Source: Paracoccaceae bacterium (GTDB lineage Bacteria; Pseudomonadota; Alphaproteobacteria; Rhodobacterales; Rhodobacteraceae). Taken from it: a stretch of DNA of 64,000 bases. The translations under genes were made by a program, and so were the position numbers. Where the stretch lies: assembly GCA_018223125.1 (NCBI GenBank), contig JAAEZA010000008.1:1-64000 (forward strand), written 5' to 3'. Under the pieces are notes generated by a model. The model was not told the origin of the DNA. It worked only from the letters and a program-made list of their open reading frames with translations, and made no database searches. Positions 10,024 to 18,817 of this stretch are shown here, in pieces; position 1 is the first letter of the stretch; every line of letters starts with the position of its first letter.

Positions 10024-10774
10024 AACCCGAATTATCCCCTGCCTTGATGTAAAAGACGGTCGCGTTGTGAAAGGCGTGAACTTCGTGGACCTGATAGACG
10101 CAGGCGACCCTGTAGAATCTGCGAAAGCTTATGACGCGGCTGGCGCGGATGAGTTGTGTTTTCTGGACATCGCGGCAACGGTGGAAAACCGTGGCACCAT
10201 GTTCGATGTGGCGCGGCGCACGGCTGAACAATGCTTCATGCCGCTGACCATCGGGGGCGGCGTGCGCTCCCCTGATGATGTGCGCAACCTTTTACTGGCA
10301 GGTGCGGATAAGGTTTCGTTCAACTCTGCCGCTGTCGCCAATCCCGATGTCGTTGCCCAATCCGCAAACCGTTTCGGATCGCAATGCATCGTTGTGGCGA
10401 TTGATGCAAAAACCGTCTCGCCCGGAAAATGGGAGATTTTCACCCATGGCGGGCGCAAGGGAACCGGTATCGATGCGGTCGAATTCGCCAAGGACATGGC
10501 CGCCAAAGGTGCCGGAGAAATCCTGCTTACCAGTATGGACCGCGACGGCACACGCGCCGGTTTCAACCTGCCCCTGACCCGCGCGATTTCGGACGCTGTT
10601 GCCATTCCCGTCATCGCTTCCGGCGGTGTCGGCACGCTGGATCATCTGGTGGACGGCGTGAAGGAAGGCGGCGCGTCGGCCGTGCTTGCCGCATCAATCT
10701 TTCACTTTGGCGACTTCACAATTCAAGAGGCCAAGCAGCATATGCAGGCCGCAGGCATTCCGGTAAGGCTCTGA
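10016..10774 (+). CDS. hisF: Imidazole glycerol phosphate synthase cyclase subunit
   Basis: [34 protein letters not shown]. Confidence 0.97.
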   Translation: MLKTRIIPCLDVKDGRVVKGVNFVDLIDAGDPVESAKAYDAAGADELCFLDIAATVENRGTMFDVARRTAEQCFMPLTIGGGVRSPDDVRNLLLAGADKVSFNSAAVANPDVVAQSANRFGSQCIVVAIDAKTVSPGKWEIFTHGGRKGTGIDAVEFAKDMAAKGAGEILLTSMDRDGTRAGFNLPLTRAISDAVAIPVIASGGVGTLDHLVDGVKEGGASAVLAASIFHFGDFTIQEAKQHMQAAGIPVRL

Positions 10775-10778
10775 TAAT

Positions 10779-11096
10779 ATGGCAAACGTTCTGACGCGGC
10801 TGGCCCGCACCATTGAGTCCCGCAAAGGGGCAGACGACAAGAAATCCTACGCTGCAAAACTGTTTGCCCGCGGCCCCGAAAAATGCGCCGAAAAATTTGG
10901 CGAAGAAGCCGTGGAAGCCATAATTGAAGCGGTGAAAGGCGACAAATCAAAGCTGACCGAGGAAGCTGCTGACGTGTTGTTTCACTTGCTGGTGATGTTG
11001 TCCGCCCACGACGTAAAGCTTGAGGACGTCTACAAAGAGCTGGAACGGCGTGAAGGCACTTCCGGTATTGTGGAAAAGCAGTCCCGCAGCAAGTAA
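10779..11096 (+). CDS. hisE: Phosphoribosyl-ATP pyrophosphatase
   Basis: KLFARGPEKCAEKFGEEAVEAIIEAVKGDKSKLTEEAADVLFHLLVML. Confidence 0.93.
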   Translation: MANVLTRLARTIESRKGADDKKSYAAKLFARGPEKCAEKFGEEAVEAIIEAVKGDKSKLTEEAADVLFHLLVMLSAHDVKLEDVYKELERREGTSGIVEKQSRSK

Positions 11097-11123
11097 CCGC
11101 TGCGGCCCTTTCCCGTCCCGCCG

Positions 11124-12200
11124 TCAGCGATACCACATATTCGCTTTCTTGATCCGCTGCCGGATCGCCTGTTCCTTTCGCGGCAGGTTGTCCCGATCAA
11201 ACATGTCCCGCAGCTTTTGCCCCTTCCCCTGAAACACCAGCCGGCGGAAGGGTTCATGCGCTTTCACCACCTTCTTGATCGGGTTAGGGGCAAGCACTTT
11301 TTCCAGCACCTCAACCGTTTCATCCGGCGCTGTTGCATAGAGCAGCGGCAGGTAGCGGTAGTGCCAGCTTACCGATCCGTCCAGCAGACCGGAGGGAATC
11401 GTATCCCGCGCCCCGCCGAGTTTATGGATCACCAAGGGCAAAGCGATCTGGTCCAGCCACGGATAGAGCTGCTGGGTTTCGATTTGCCAGGGCGGATCCC
11501 TTTCGATCTCGCTCGCATAATGGGTGAAATAGGTGGCAAATTCAGCGGGGTCTTTGTAGAAAAACCATCCCGCGTTGAAATACAGATACCGCTTCCAGTA
11601 TTCATCAGGCTGCGACAGGTCCAGTGAACTGGCATAATCCAGATCGAATTTATCGTAGAGAGATTTCCACATCTCGCCGTATCCCGGACCGTAAAGATCC
11701 ACTTCCGGCCATGTGTTTTCCCTTTTCATGGACGCGGTTGGCCGGTTGAAATCAAACGGGACACTGTTCAGCCGGCCGGTGAAAATTGTATCCGTATCAA
11801 AGAACACAAAAGGTTCGTTGTCCGGCAAGGCCGTTAAACCAATGATTTTGTTTCCGTTCGGATAGCGGCTGCCGAAAACGCCATTCTGGAAGGGTACGAT
11901 TTCCGCGCCAAGGTCCTGCAACAGGCGACGCACCTGCGGGTTTTGTATGCGCGGATCATAGTCCCAGCGCTCCGAGGGCTGCGGTTCCCCAAGGATCAGG
12001 CGTCCGGTAAAATTCGGATTCCGGTTGAAAAACGAAGCAACGAAAAGAACCGCTTCATATTCAAGCCGACCTCCCTGTACGATTGCATAAACGTTATAGT
12101 CCTGTGCCACTGCCACTGCCCGTTCTTGTTTTGCCGACCTATAGCCAATCGGGGCAAAAAATGAAATGGAGTCAAACCCGTCGGGCGAAATTTGTTGCAA
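11124..12200 (-). CDS. Putative glycosyltransferase-like protein, function unknown
   Basis: GT-A-like segment with FVFFDTDTIF (DxD-type); N-terminal start uncertain. Confidence 0.6.
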   Translation of the reverse strand: MQQISPDGFDSISFFAPIGYRSAKQERAVAVAQDYNVYAIVQGGRLEYEAVLFVASFFNRNPNFTGRLILGEPQPSERWDYDPRIQNPQVRRLLQDLGAEIVPFQNGVFGSRYPNGNKIIGLTALPDNEPFVFFDTDTIFTGRLNSVPFDFNRPTASMKRENTWPEVDLYGPGYGEMWKSLYDKFDLDYASSLDLSQPDEYWKRYLYFNAGWFFYKDPAEFATYFTHYASEIERDPPWQIETQQLYPWLDQIALPLVIHKLGGARDTIPSGLLDGSVSWHYRYLPLLYATAPDETVEVLEKVLAPNPIKKVVKAHEPFRRLVFQGKGQKLRDMFDRDNLPRKEQAIRQRIKKANMWYR

Positions 12201-12244
12201 AACCGGTCTGGAAGCGCAGAATTTCAGTATAGAGAGGGCCCGTT

Positions 12245-12742
12245 ATGCACAAAATCCTTGTTTTATCATCAATCCTTTCAAACGCTGAGACAGGACGAAA
12301 CAGCCGCGCCAAAATCGCGGGTACAATCGCGTTATTGTACTTGTCGCCCGTTCTGGCGTTGACGCACCCTCATCCGGCTTTGGCGCAAACCAAGTTTGTA
12401 ACGGCTGGCCAGATCAAACCCATCCTGACCGCGACCAAGGGCAACTGGATCGCGCTTCGTGAATACGAAGGGCAGGATTTGCTGTATTTCACACACCTAT
12501 TGTCCTGGCGTTGCGGGCTGACAGCGATTGCTTACAGCATTGATGACGGAGACACCTTCAACGACTGGCCCCTCGGAATCTGTGATGAAGATCTTCCCAA
12601 CCCGAATGTGCTGGCAGACGACCAAAAGATATACACCGCTTTTCCCTTAGGTTCGGTTCAAACCGTAACGGTACGCATTACCTATGACGACGAAACCACG
12701 GATGAGAACCGCTACGAGCGTAAAACGGTGATGATTCCCTGA
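12245..12742 (+). CDS. Secreted hypothetical protein
   Basis: Hydrophobic N-terminal region ending near ALA, then soluble domain with few cysteines. Confidence 0.6.
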   Translation: MHKILVLSSILSNAETGRNSRAKIAGTIALLYLSPVLALTHPHPALAQTKFVTAGQIKPILTATKGNWIALREYEGQDLLYFTHLLSWRCGLTAIAYSIDDGDTFNDWPLGICDEDLPNPNVLADDQKIYTAFPLGSVQTVTVRITYDDETTDENRYERKTVMIP

Positions 12743-12754
12743 ACTGATCCGCAT

Positions 12755-12785
12755 AAAAAAAGGGGCCGGAAACCGACCCCTTCTT
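12755..12785. terminator. Bidirectional rho-independent terminator
   Basis: aaaaaaaggggccggaaaccgaccccttctt between convergent genes. Confidence 0.65.
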
Positions 12786-12805
12786 CAATATGTGCGCTTA
12801 CAAAA

Positions 12806-13408
12806 TCAGTTGCTGGTTTCGCTCTCTTCTTCAGTTTGGATTTTCACCGCTGCATCGGCCTCGGCTTGCGCTTCAACGCCGGTGCTCTGCGCCTCTTCCA
12901 TTGCATCGCTCGCCGCTTCCATTGCGGAATTTGCGGTTTCGCTCAGGCTTTCCAGTGCCAAACCAGCCATATCGGCTACGCCCTCTGCAGCCGCTGATGC
13001 AGTGTCCTGTACAGCCTCTACAGCCGCCGCAGCAGCCTCCGGAGCGGCGTCAGCAGCTTGCTCCGTCGTTTCCACGACATCTGCAACGGCATCCGAAGCG
13101 GCTTCGGTAACAGCGTCGATCGTTGCAGACGCTGTGTCCTGAATTTCCTGAACTGCATCCTGCGCAGTTTCTTCCAGAGTTTCCTCGGTTTGCGCTAAAT
13201 CGGCTTCGGTTTCAGCATCCACTTCAGCAGAGGCCTCTGCTTCCACTTCGGCAGTATCCGCCGCAGGCGTTTCAGGAACCGTCGTGACAGTCACATCGAC
13301 GGTTTCCGCTGGCTGGTTCTGGGACCAGATCAGAAATCCGCCCGCAGCCACAACGATTACACCACCAATGATTAATATGTTCTTCACGGTATTTATCCAT
13401 TTCTTCAT
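12806..13408 (-). CDS. Membrane-anchored Ala/Glu-rich low-complexity protein
   Basis: MKKWINTVKNILIIGGVIVVAAGGFLIW TM anchor then A/E/T/D-rich amphipathic repeats. Confidence 0.65.
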   Translation of the reverse strand: MKKWINTVKNILIIGGVIVVAAGGFLIWSQNQPAETVDVTVTTVPETPAADTAEVEAEASAEVDAETEADLAQTEETLEETAQDAVQEIQDTASATIDAVTEAASDAVADVVETTEQAADAAPEAAAAAVEAVQDTASAAAEGVADMAGLALESLSETANSAMEAASDAMEEAQSTGVEAQAEADAAVKIQTEEESETSN

Positions 13409-13509
13409 GATTGTTGAACCACCCCCGCATCTGCGTGGAATGAACTTCAACGGCAAGGGCTAAGTTATTGGTGGAAAGGCATATAGGCTGAAAAGCGCTG
13501 AAACCAAGA

Positions 13510-13540
13510 GCGGCGGCAAAACTGCCGCCGCTTTTCTTTT
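13510..13540. terminator. Stem-loop with T-rich flank
   Basis: gcggcggcaaaactgccgccgc followed by ttttctttt. Confidence 0.55.
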
Positions 13541-13581
13541 AAGGAAATCTTTATCCTAAAAAGGATACCCTGCGTTCCAGG

Positions 13582-14853
13582 TTATTGAAGCGCCTCGAAA
13601 CGGCTCTGGGCCTCGTCGGCGGCAGACTGGCGCGCAGTTGTCTGTTCTGCGGCTTCTGCTGCTTCTTCCTGAGCATTGGCAGCCTCGGTCTGTGCGGCTT
13701 CTACAGCGGATATGGCCTCGGTTTCTGCTTGCATTGCTGCGTCCAGTTCTGCCTTGGCCTGATCCAAGCTGGCCTTGGCGTCCTTGACGGACTCGCGCGC
13801 GGTCTGAAGTGCAGCCTCTGCCTGTGCCTGTGCGTTGGAGGCATCACCGGCTGCCGCTTCGGCGTCGCTGACCAGCAGGGCTGCGGTCTCGTACTCGGAT
13901 TCCGCTTGTGCCAGTTCCGCGCGGCGCTGCTCTGCTGCAGCTTCCGCATCCTCGAGGGCGGCTTGTGCTTCGGCGATTGCAGCCTTGAAAGATGCCGCAG
14001 CTTCTGTCGCAGTCTCAAGACGTTCCCGGGCAGCATCTGCCTGGGTCTGATCGCTTTGAGCCTTGGTTTCAGCAGCGTCCAATGCTTCCTGCGTGGCCCG
14101 CGCAGCCTCGCGCGCCGTTTCAGCCGCCTTGCGGGTTTGCTCCAGAAGGGTTTCGTCTACAACCGGTTGGTTGCCTTCGCTGCCGGATGCGCCAGCCTGC
14201 CCTTCCAGATCAGCCAGTTTTGCTTCGGCAGCCTCGGCATTGGCTTCCGCCTGTTCGGCAACGTCACGCGCATTGCGCGCAGAACCGGCAGAGGCTTCAA
14301 CCGCGGAAGTCGCGTTGTTCAGTTCCCGCTCGGCTACGGCTTCTTGTGCGACTTCGTTCTGACCGTCAGATTCGGCCTGATCCAGTGCCTTTTGGGCGTC
14401 GAGGATATCATCCTGTGCCTTCGCGTAGGCGGCTTTGGCCCCCTCAAGCGTTGCTTTTGGTCCATCCAGGGACTTTTCCTGAACGGCGTCACGGGCAATT
14501 TCGGCCGCTTGCGCAGCCTTTTCCACCAAAGCTTCGGCCTCCGGAAGGGCTGCCTCGGCTGCCGCGACGGCTTCCTCCGCTGCTGCAACGGCATCCTGTG
14601 CCGCTTTGACTGCTGCTTCCTTGTCGGTCACGTTTTGCTGGGCCGTTTCCACCGCAGCACCCGCAGTTTCGGCCCGCGCCACGGCATCAGCCTGCGCCTG
14701 AGCAGCAGTCTGAACAGCCACTTGCGCTGTTTCGGCTTCATTTTTTGCGGCGTCAAATACAGCCTGACGATCCCGCGAGGTCTTGTCTACGAAGCCCCAC
14801 ACAGCGATCAGCACGATCAGCCCGAGCGCGATAAATCCAGCAATCTTTTTCAT
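13582..14853 (-). CDS. Membrane-anchored long Ala-rich coiled-coil protein
   Basis: MKKIAGFIALGLIVLIAVWGFVDK TM then about 400 aa of A/E/Q heptad-like sequence with almost no hydrophobic core besides Ala. Confidence 0.7.
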   Translation of the reverse strand: MKKIAGFIALGLIVLIAVWGFVDKTSRDRQAVFDAAKNEAETAQVAVQTAAQAQADAVARAETAGAAVETAQQNVTDKEAAVKAAQDAVAAAEEAVAAAEAALPEAEALVEKAAQAAEIARDAVQEKSLDGPKATLEGAKAAYAKAQDDILDAQKALDQAESDGQNEVAQEAVAERELNNATSAVEASAGSARNARDVAEQAEANAEAAEAKLADLEGQAGASGSEGNQPVVDETLLEQTRKAAETAREAARATQEALDAAETKAQSDQTQADAARERLETATEAAASFKAAIAEAQAALEDAEAAAEQRRAELAQAESEYETAALLVSDAEAAAGDASNAQAQAEAALQTARESVKDAKASLDQAKAELDAAMQAETEAISAVEAAQTEAANAQEEAAEAAEQTTARQSAADEAQSRFEALQ

Positions 14854-15067
14854 TTCCATCCCTTGGTCTTTTACAGGCCACCGCGTCGTCCCCAGTGGCA
14901 TTGGTGCGGTTTTCAGCTTGGGGATTTGAACACAGCTTGCAAGACCTAATTGGATTTTGCTGCACTGCCCCGTGTTTTCCCCGCCAAAGGGAAATGGGAG
15001 GTTGAACCTTTCGCAGTGCAGGGCTACATAATAAGCACATTTTAAAGCTACAAAGGACTAGAAACCG

Positions 15068-15619
15068 ATAGCCCGCAGACCTCATCACGCGCCACCACAG
15101 CGCGACACCGGCCCCCGCGTCAATGAACGCATTACAACCAACGAAATCCGTCTTATCGGAGCAGAAGGCGAAAACGTCGGCGTTGTCACGCCTGCGCGCG
15201 GCAGGGAACTGGCCGCACAAGCCGGTTTGGATCTGGTCGAGATCTCGCCGAATGCCAAGCCGCCTGTCTGTAAGATTATGGATTTCGGGAAATTCAAATA
15301 CGAACAGCAAAAGCGTGAATCCGAAGCCCGCAAGAAGCAGAAGGTCATTGACGTCAAGGAAGTCAAATTCCGGCCCAATACGGATAGCAACGACTTTGAC
15401 GTGAAAATGCGTAATGTTTTCAAGTTTCTGGGCAATGGTGACAAGGTAAAGATTACGCTGCGCTTTCGCGGTCGTGAGATGGCGCACCAGCGTTTGGGTG
15501 CGGAACTGCTGCACCGCGTTGCGGATGCAGTCACCGAAGCCGAAGCCGGTAAAGTGGAAAACATGCCCAAGATGGAAGGTCGTCAGATGATTATGATGAT
15601 CGGCCCCGTCAGCAAATAA
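15068..15619 (+). CDS. infC: Translation initiation factor IF-3, apparent ATA start codon
   Basis: [42 protein letters not shown]...[19 protein letters not shown]; in-frame TAG at 15059-15061 leaves no ATG/GTG/TTG for full length; aaagga upstream. Confidence 0.93.
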   Translation: MARRPHHAPPQRDTGPRVNERITTNEIRLIGAEGENVGVVTPARGRELAAQAGLDLVEISPNAKPPVCKIMDFGKFKYEQQKRESEARKKQKVIDVKEVKFRPNTDSNDFDVKMRNVFKFLGNGDKVKITLRFRGREMAHQRLGAELLHRVADAVTEAEAGKVENMPKMEGRQMIMMIGPVSK

Positions 15620-15654
15620 GCGGCAACTCCTTTTTTCGGAGACATCAGAATCTG

Positions 15655-15682
15655 AAAGGCGCCTTCGGGCGCCTTTTATTTT
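15655..15682 (+). terminator. infC terminator
   Basis: aaaggcgccttcgggcgccttttatttt. Confidence 0.85.
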
Positions 15683-16566
15683 GCCTTTACGGCTTTGGCC
15701 TGCGCTTTCACACGGTCGAACTCCGCCCGTTTTGCCGCAATTTCTTCCGCACTCAGCAGGTCGGGGTTTGAATAATCCTTCTGCCAGTCCGGCGCACCGG
15801 ACCATTTGAATGGTGATTGTACTGTGGTGCGCGGTGCAGCAGTGTCTTCCAGCAAAGTGACCGCCAGACGCGCTGTTTCCAGTTGCGCCTTTGGATCGTC
15901 GGGTAAGCCCGCAGCGTTGCCCAAGGGGAAATTGCTGAACAACAACCGCGGAACGCCAACCCGTTCAACAATATCCCGTGCACATCCTATCACCACCGTA
16001 GAAACACCGGCGGTTTCCAGCGCATGTGCTGCTATAGACACGGACTGGTGACAAACCGGACAATTTGGCACCAGAACCACCCCGTCCAACGCATCGTCCT
16101 TTGCGAATGAGACCAATGCTGCCGCATCTTCCCGCGTGCGCGACTGGGACCGGTTGGTAGGTAGCCCGTAAAACCGCTCTGCAACAGACCCGATGACGCC
16201 GGTTTGCGCCAGCTTCTGCAAGGCCTGCAAAGGAAAATAACTTCGCTGGTCCGCAGCGGATGTATGCGCACGATCATAAGCGATATGAGAAATCCCCAAC
16301 ACGGGTTCGGGTTTTACCGGCGCTGCAAAAGGCTCGAAAAACTTCGCAGCGCCGTTATAGGCTGCGCCCACTCCCTGTTCACCCGCCCCCGCTTTAAACG
16401 GTGCTGCCGTGGTGACAATTCCGATCCGTGCCGCACCAAGGGGTTTGGTCAGCGGTGTCAAAGGCACCGTATGATGCACCGCCCATTCATAGGGCGCCCC
16501 GTAACCAAGCGCTTGATAATAGGCGCGAATGCGCGGGATATAGTCCAAGGGCCGGTCCGTTGTCAT
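15676..16566 (-). CDS. Glycine/betaine/sarcosine/D-proline reductase component B (GrdB/PrdB)-like protein, Cys in place of Sec
   Basis: GISHIAYDRAHTSAADQRSYFPLQALQKLAQTGVIGSVAERFYGL ... LVPNCPVCHQSVSIAAHALETAGVSTVVIG ... FPLGNAAG resembles the GrdB family; no in-frame TGA. Confidence 0.7.
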   Translation of the reverse strand: MTTDRPLDYIPRIRAYYQALGYGAPYEWAVHHTVPLTPLTKPLGAARIGIVTTAAPFKAGAGEQGVGAAYNGAAKFFEPFAAPVKPEPVLGISHIAYDRAHTSAADQRSYFPLQALQKLAQTGVIGSVAERFYGLPTNRSQSRTREDAAALVSFAKDDALDGVVLVPNCPVCHQSVSIAAHALETAGVSTVVIGCARDIVERVGVPRLLFSNFPLGNAAGLPDDPKAQLETARLAVTLLEDTAAPRTTVQSPFKWSGAPDWQKDYSNPDLLSAEEIAAKRAEFDRVKAQAKAVKAK

Positions 16567-16640
16567 GTCATCTCCCGTTCTGAATTTACCCGACGTTACG
16601 TGCCTTGCCCCTGCAATCCAACTCCCCTAACGTCAGCTTC

Positions 16641-16985
16641 ATGGAAACAGACAAAATTCACCGCTGGCACGATATGGGCGGCCAGCCCGCCGGAGAGATC
16701 AACCGCGAGGAGCATGATTTCGCGCTTTGGGAAAAGCGGGTGGATGCCTTGCAGGTTCTCACCTCGGGCAAGGGTTACTTTACCGTGGACGGATTGCGCC
16801 GCGTGCTGGAGGATATGGGCGAAGAAGCCTTTGAAACAATGTCCTATTACGAACGCTGGGTGCAATCGGTGAACCAGAACCTGCTGGAAGCGGGTGTTTA
16901 CACCATCGCCGAACTGGCCGAACGCATGGAACAGGTGCAGGCACGGGGCGAAACCTACGGTGAATGTGCCGGAGCGGGCGAGTGA
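16641..16985 (+). CDS. Nitrile hydratase beta N-terminal-half / thiocyanate hydrolase beta-like subunit
   Basis: HRWHDMGGQPAGEINREEHDFALWEKRVDALQVLTSGKGYFTVDGLRRVLEDMGEEAFETMSYYERWV. Confidence 0.8.
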   Translation: METDKIHRWHDMGGQPAGEINREEHDFALWEKRVDALQVLTSGKGYFTVDGLRRVLEDMGEEAFETMSYYERWVQSVNQNLLEAGVYTIAELAERMEQVQARGETYGECAGAGE

Positions 16986-17263
16986 TGGCACAGCCGCAAA
17001 AGGTTCGCGTGAAAAACTGGCATCCCCCCGGCCATGTCCGCGCACCGATGTACCTGCGCGGCAAAACCGGTGAGATCGAGCGGGAGCTCGGCCCCTTTGG
17101 CAACCCCGAGGAACTCGCCTACGGGCACAAGGCCAGCCGCCGCCGCCTGTTGCGGGTGCGCTTCACAATGGGCGAGCTTTGGGGGGCGGAAGCGGAAAAC
17201 CCTGCCGATATACTTGAAGCCGAAATTTACGAACACTGGCTGGAACCGATCAATGCCTCATGA
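16985..17263 (+). CDS. Nitrile hydratase beta C-terminal-half / thiocyanate hydrolase alpha-like subunit
   Basis: VRVKNWHPPGHVRAPMYLRGKTGEIERELGPFGNPEELAYG...YRVRFTMGELWG-type domain; TGATG overlap with upstream gene. Confidence 0.8.
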   Translation: MAQPQKVRVKNWHPPGHVRAPMYLRGKTGEIERELGPFGNPEELAYGHKASRRRLLRVRFTMGELWGAEAENPADILEAEIYEHWLEPINAS

Positions 17264-17906
17264 CCACCCCGACCATTCCCATGATGCCGACGGGCTCAGC
17301 CCTTCGGGACACCCCTATAGACCGGATCAGGATCACAAGCTAACCCGCTGGCAGGCCATGGAAATTGCCATGCGTGAACTGCTGGTGGAGAAGGGAATCG
17401 TCACCGCAGCAGAGATCACGGCGACGGTAGAACAGATGGACCGTCGCTCCCCTGCGGACGGGGCGAAGGTCGTGGCGCGGGCTTGGATAGATCCGGACTT
17501 CAAGGCGCGACTGCTGGAAAACGGAACAGAAGCGATCCGCGAAATGGGGATCGAACCCGGTGTGTTGAAACTGATCGCAGTCGAGAACACACCCGATGTT
17601 CACAATGTCGTCGTTTGCACCCTGTGTTCCTGTTATCCGCGCAATCTGCTCGGCCTGCCGCCGGACTGGTACAAACAACGGGCCTACCGGTCCCGCGTTG
17701 TAAAAACGCCGCGCAAGGTACTGGCCGAATTCGGGCTGGAACTGCCGGAAAAGGTACAGGTGCGCGTCCATGACAGCACCGCCGATATGCGCTATCTTGT
17801 GGTGCCTGGCCGCCCCGAAGGCACAGACGGGCTGGATGAAGCCGCGCTGGCCGGACTGGTCAGCCGCGATGCCATGATCGGTGTTGCCACCGCACGGCAC
17901 CCGTAA
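17253..17906 (+). CDS. Nitrile hydratase alpha / thiocyanate hydrolase gamma-like catalytic subunit (Co-type motif)
   Basis: Metal-binding motif VVCTLCSCYPRNLLGLPPDWYK (CTLCSC at 17616-17633). Confidence 0.88.
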   Translation: MPHDHPDHSHDADGLSPSGHPYRPDQDHKLTRWQAMEIAMRELLVEKGIVTAAEITATVEQMDRRSPADGAKVVARAWIDPDFKARLLENGTEAIREMGIEPGVLKLIAVENTPDVHNVVVCTLCSCYPRNLLGLPPDWYKQRAYRSRVVKTPRKVLAEFGLELPEKVQVRVHDSTADMRYLVVPGRPEGTDGLDEAALAGLVSRDAMIGVATARHP

Positions 17907-18805
17907 TGGCGATGTTCAACCGGTACTGGAGCGGGCTTGGCCCGCTGGCCAAGGGTGCGCTGATGTTCATCCTGACCGTTTTCCTGTTCTCCATCATGGA
18001 CAGCATCGCGAAATCCCTGGGGCAGCGCCACCACCCGCTAGAGGTCGTCTGGGCCCGTTACACATCGCAGACCGTTATCGCATTTGTCGTGCTCTCGCCC
18101 CATTTGCGGCGGTTGCTGCGCACGGATCACCTGATGCTGCAAGTCATACGCTCCGCCTTTCTGTTTGGCGCAACAATGTCTTTTTTCACGTCTCTGGCTT
18201 TTATGGAAATGGCCTCCGCCACAGCGATTTTTGAAATCTCGCCTCTTTTCCTGACAATAGCAGGGTATTTCGTGTTGAAGGAAAAGGTCGGACCGCGCCG
18301 CTGGATCGGGGTATTCGCAGGGCTGATCGGCGCAATGATTATCATCCGTCCCGGCTCGGATGTGTTCTCGCCGGTTGCCCTTCTGCCCGCACTGGCCGCC
18401 GCCTGCTTCAGCGGATACGCTATCTCCACCCGATTTCTGGGGCAGGAAGAAAGCCCCTGGACCAGTTTTCTTTACACTGCCCTGATCGGCTGCATTGCCA
18501 GTTGTTTCATCGTCCCCTTCGTGTGGTCAACTCCGTCATTGCCGGATGTTGCCCGCATGTCGATGATGGGGGTTGTGGGCGGCATCGGCCATTTGTTCCT
18601 GATCCGCGCCTTCACGATCACCGAGGCGTCCTACCTCGCGCCCTTTGGCTATCTCACGCTGCTGTTCAATGCGTTCTGGGCCTATATGTTCTTTGCAGAG
18701 GTACCGGACCGTGCCACGGTTATCGGCGGCGCAGTGATCGTCTTTGCCGGGGTCTACGTCTGGTATCGGGAAAGTTTCGGCTCGAAAAACACGAACCCGT
18801 CGTAG
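17906..18805 (+). CDS. EamA/DMT-family transporter
   Basis: 10-TM drug/metabolite transporter pattern; start overlaps the stop of the alpha-like subunit. Confidence 0.85.
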   Translation: MAMFNRYWSGLGPLAKGALMFILTVFLFSIMDSIAKSLGQRHHPLEVVWARYTSQTVIAFVVLSPHLRRLLRTDHLMLQVIRSAFLFGATMSFFTSLAFMEMASATAIFEISPLFLTIAGYFVLKEKVGPRRWIGVFAGLIGAMIIIRPGSDVFSPVALLPALAAACFSGYAISTRFLGQEESPWTSFLYTALIGCIASCFIVPFVWSTPSLPDVARMSMMGVVGGIGHLFLIRAFTITEASYLAPFGYLTLLFNAFWAYMFFAEVPDRATVIGGAVIVFAGVYVWYRESFGSKNTNPS

Positions 18806-18817
18806 GGACCGAAAGGC

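Noticed and set aside
13585-14949. 454-aa Cys/Leu/Gly-rich plus-strand ORF
   Set aside because: Complement of the Ala-rich coiled-coil gene; the Ala/Gln codon bias creates long open antisense frames
15676-16566. Selenocysteine in the GrdB-like protein
   Set aside because: The frame has no internal TGA; the redox site reads CPVC with ordinary Cys codons
16641-17263. Possible frameshift in a fused nitrile hydratase beta gene
   Set aside because: The two halves have a clean TGATG stop/start overlap and match the natural split known in thiocyanate hydrolase, so a sequencing error is the less likely explanation, though it was considered
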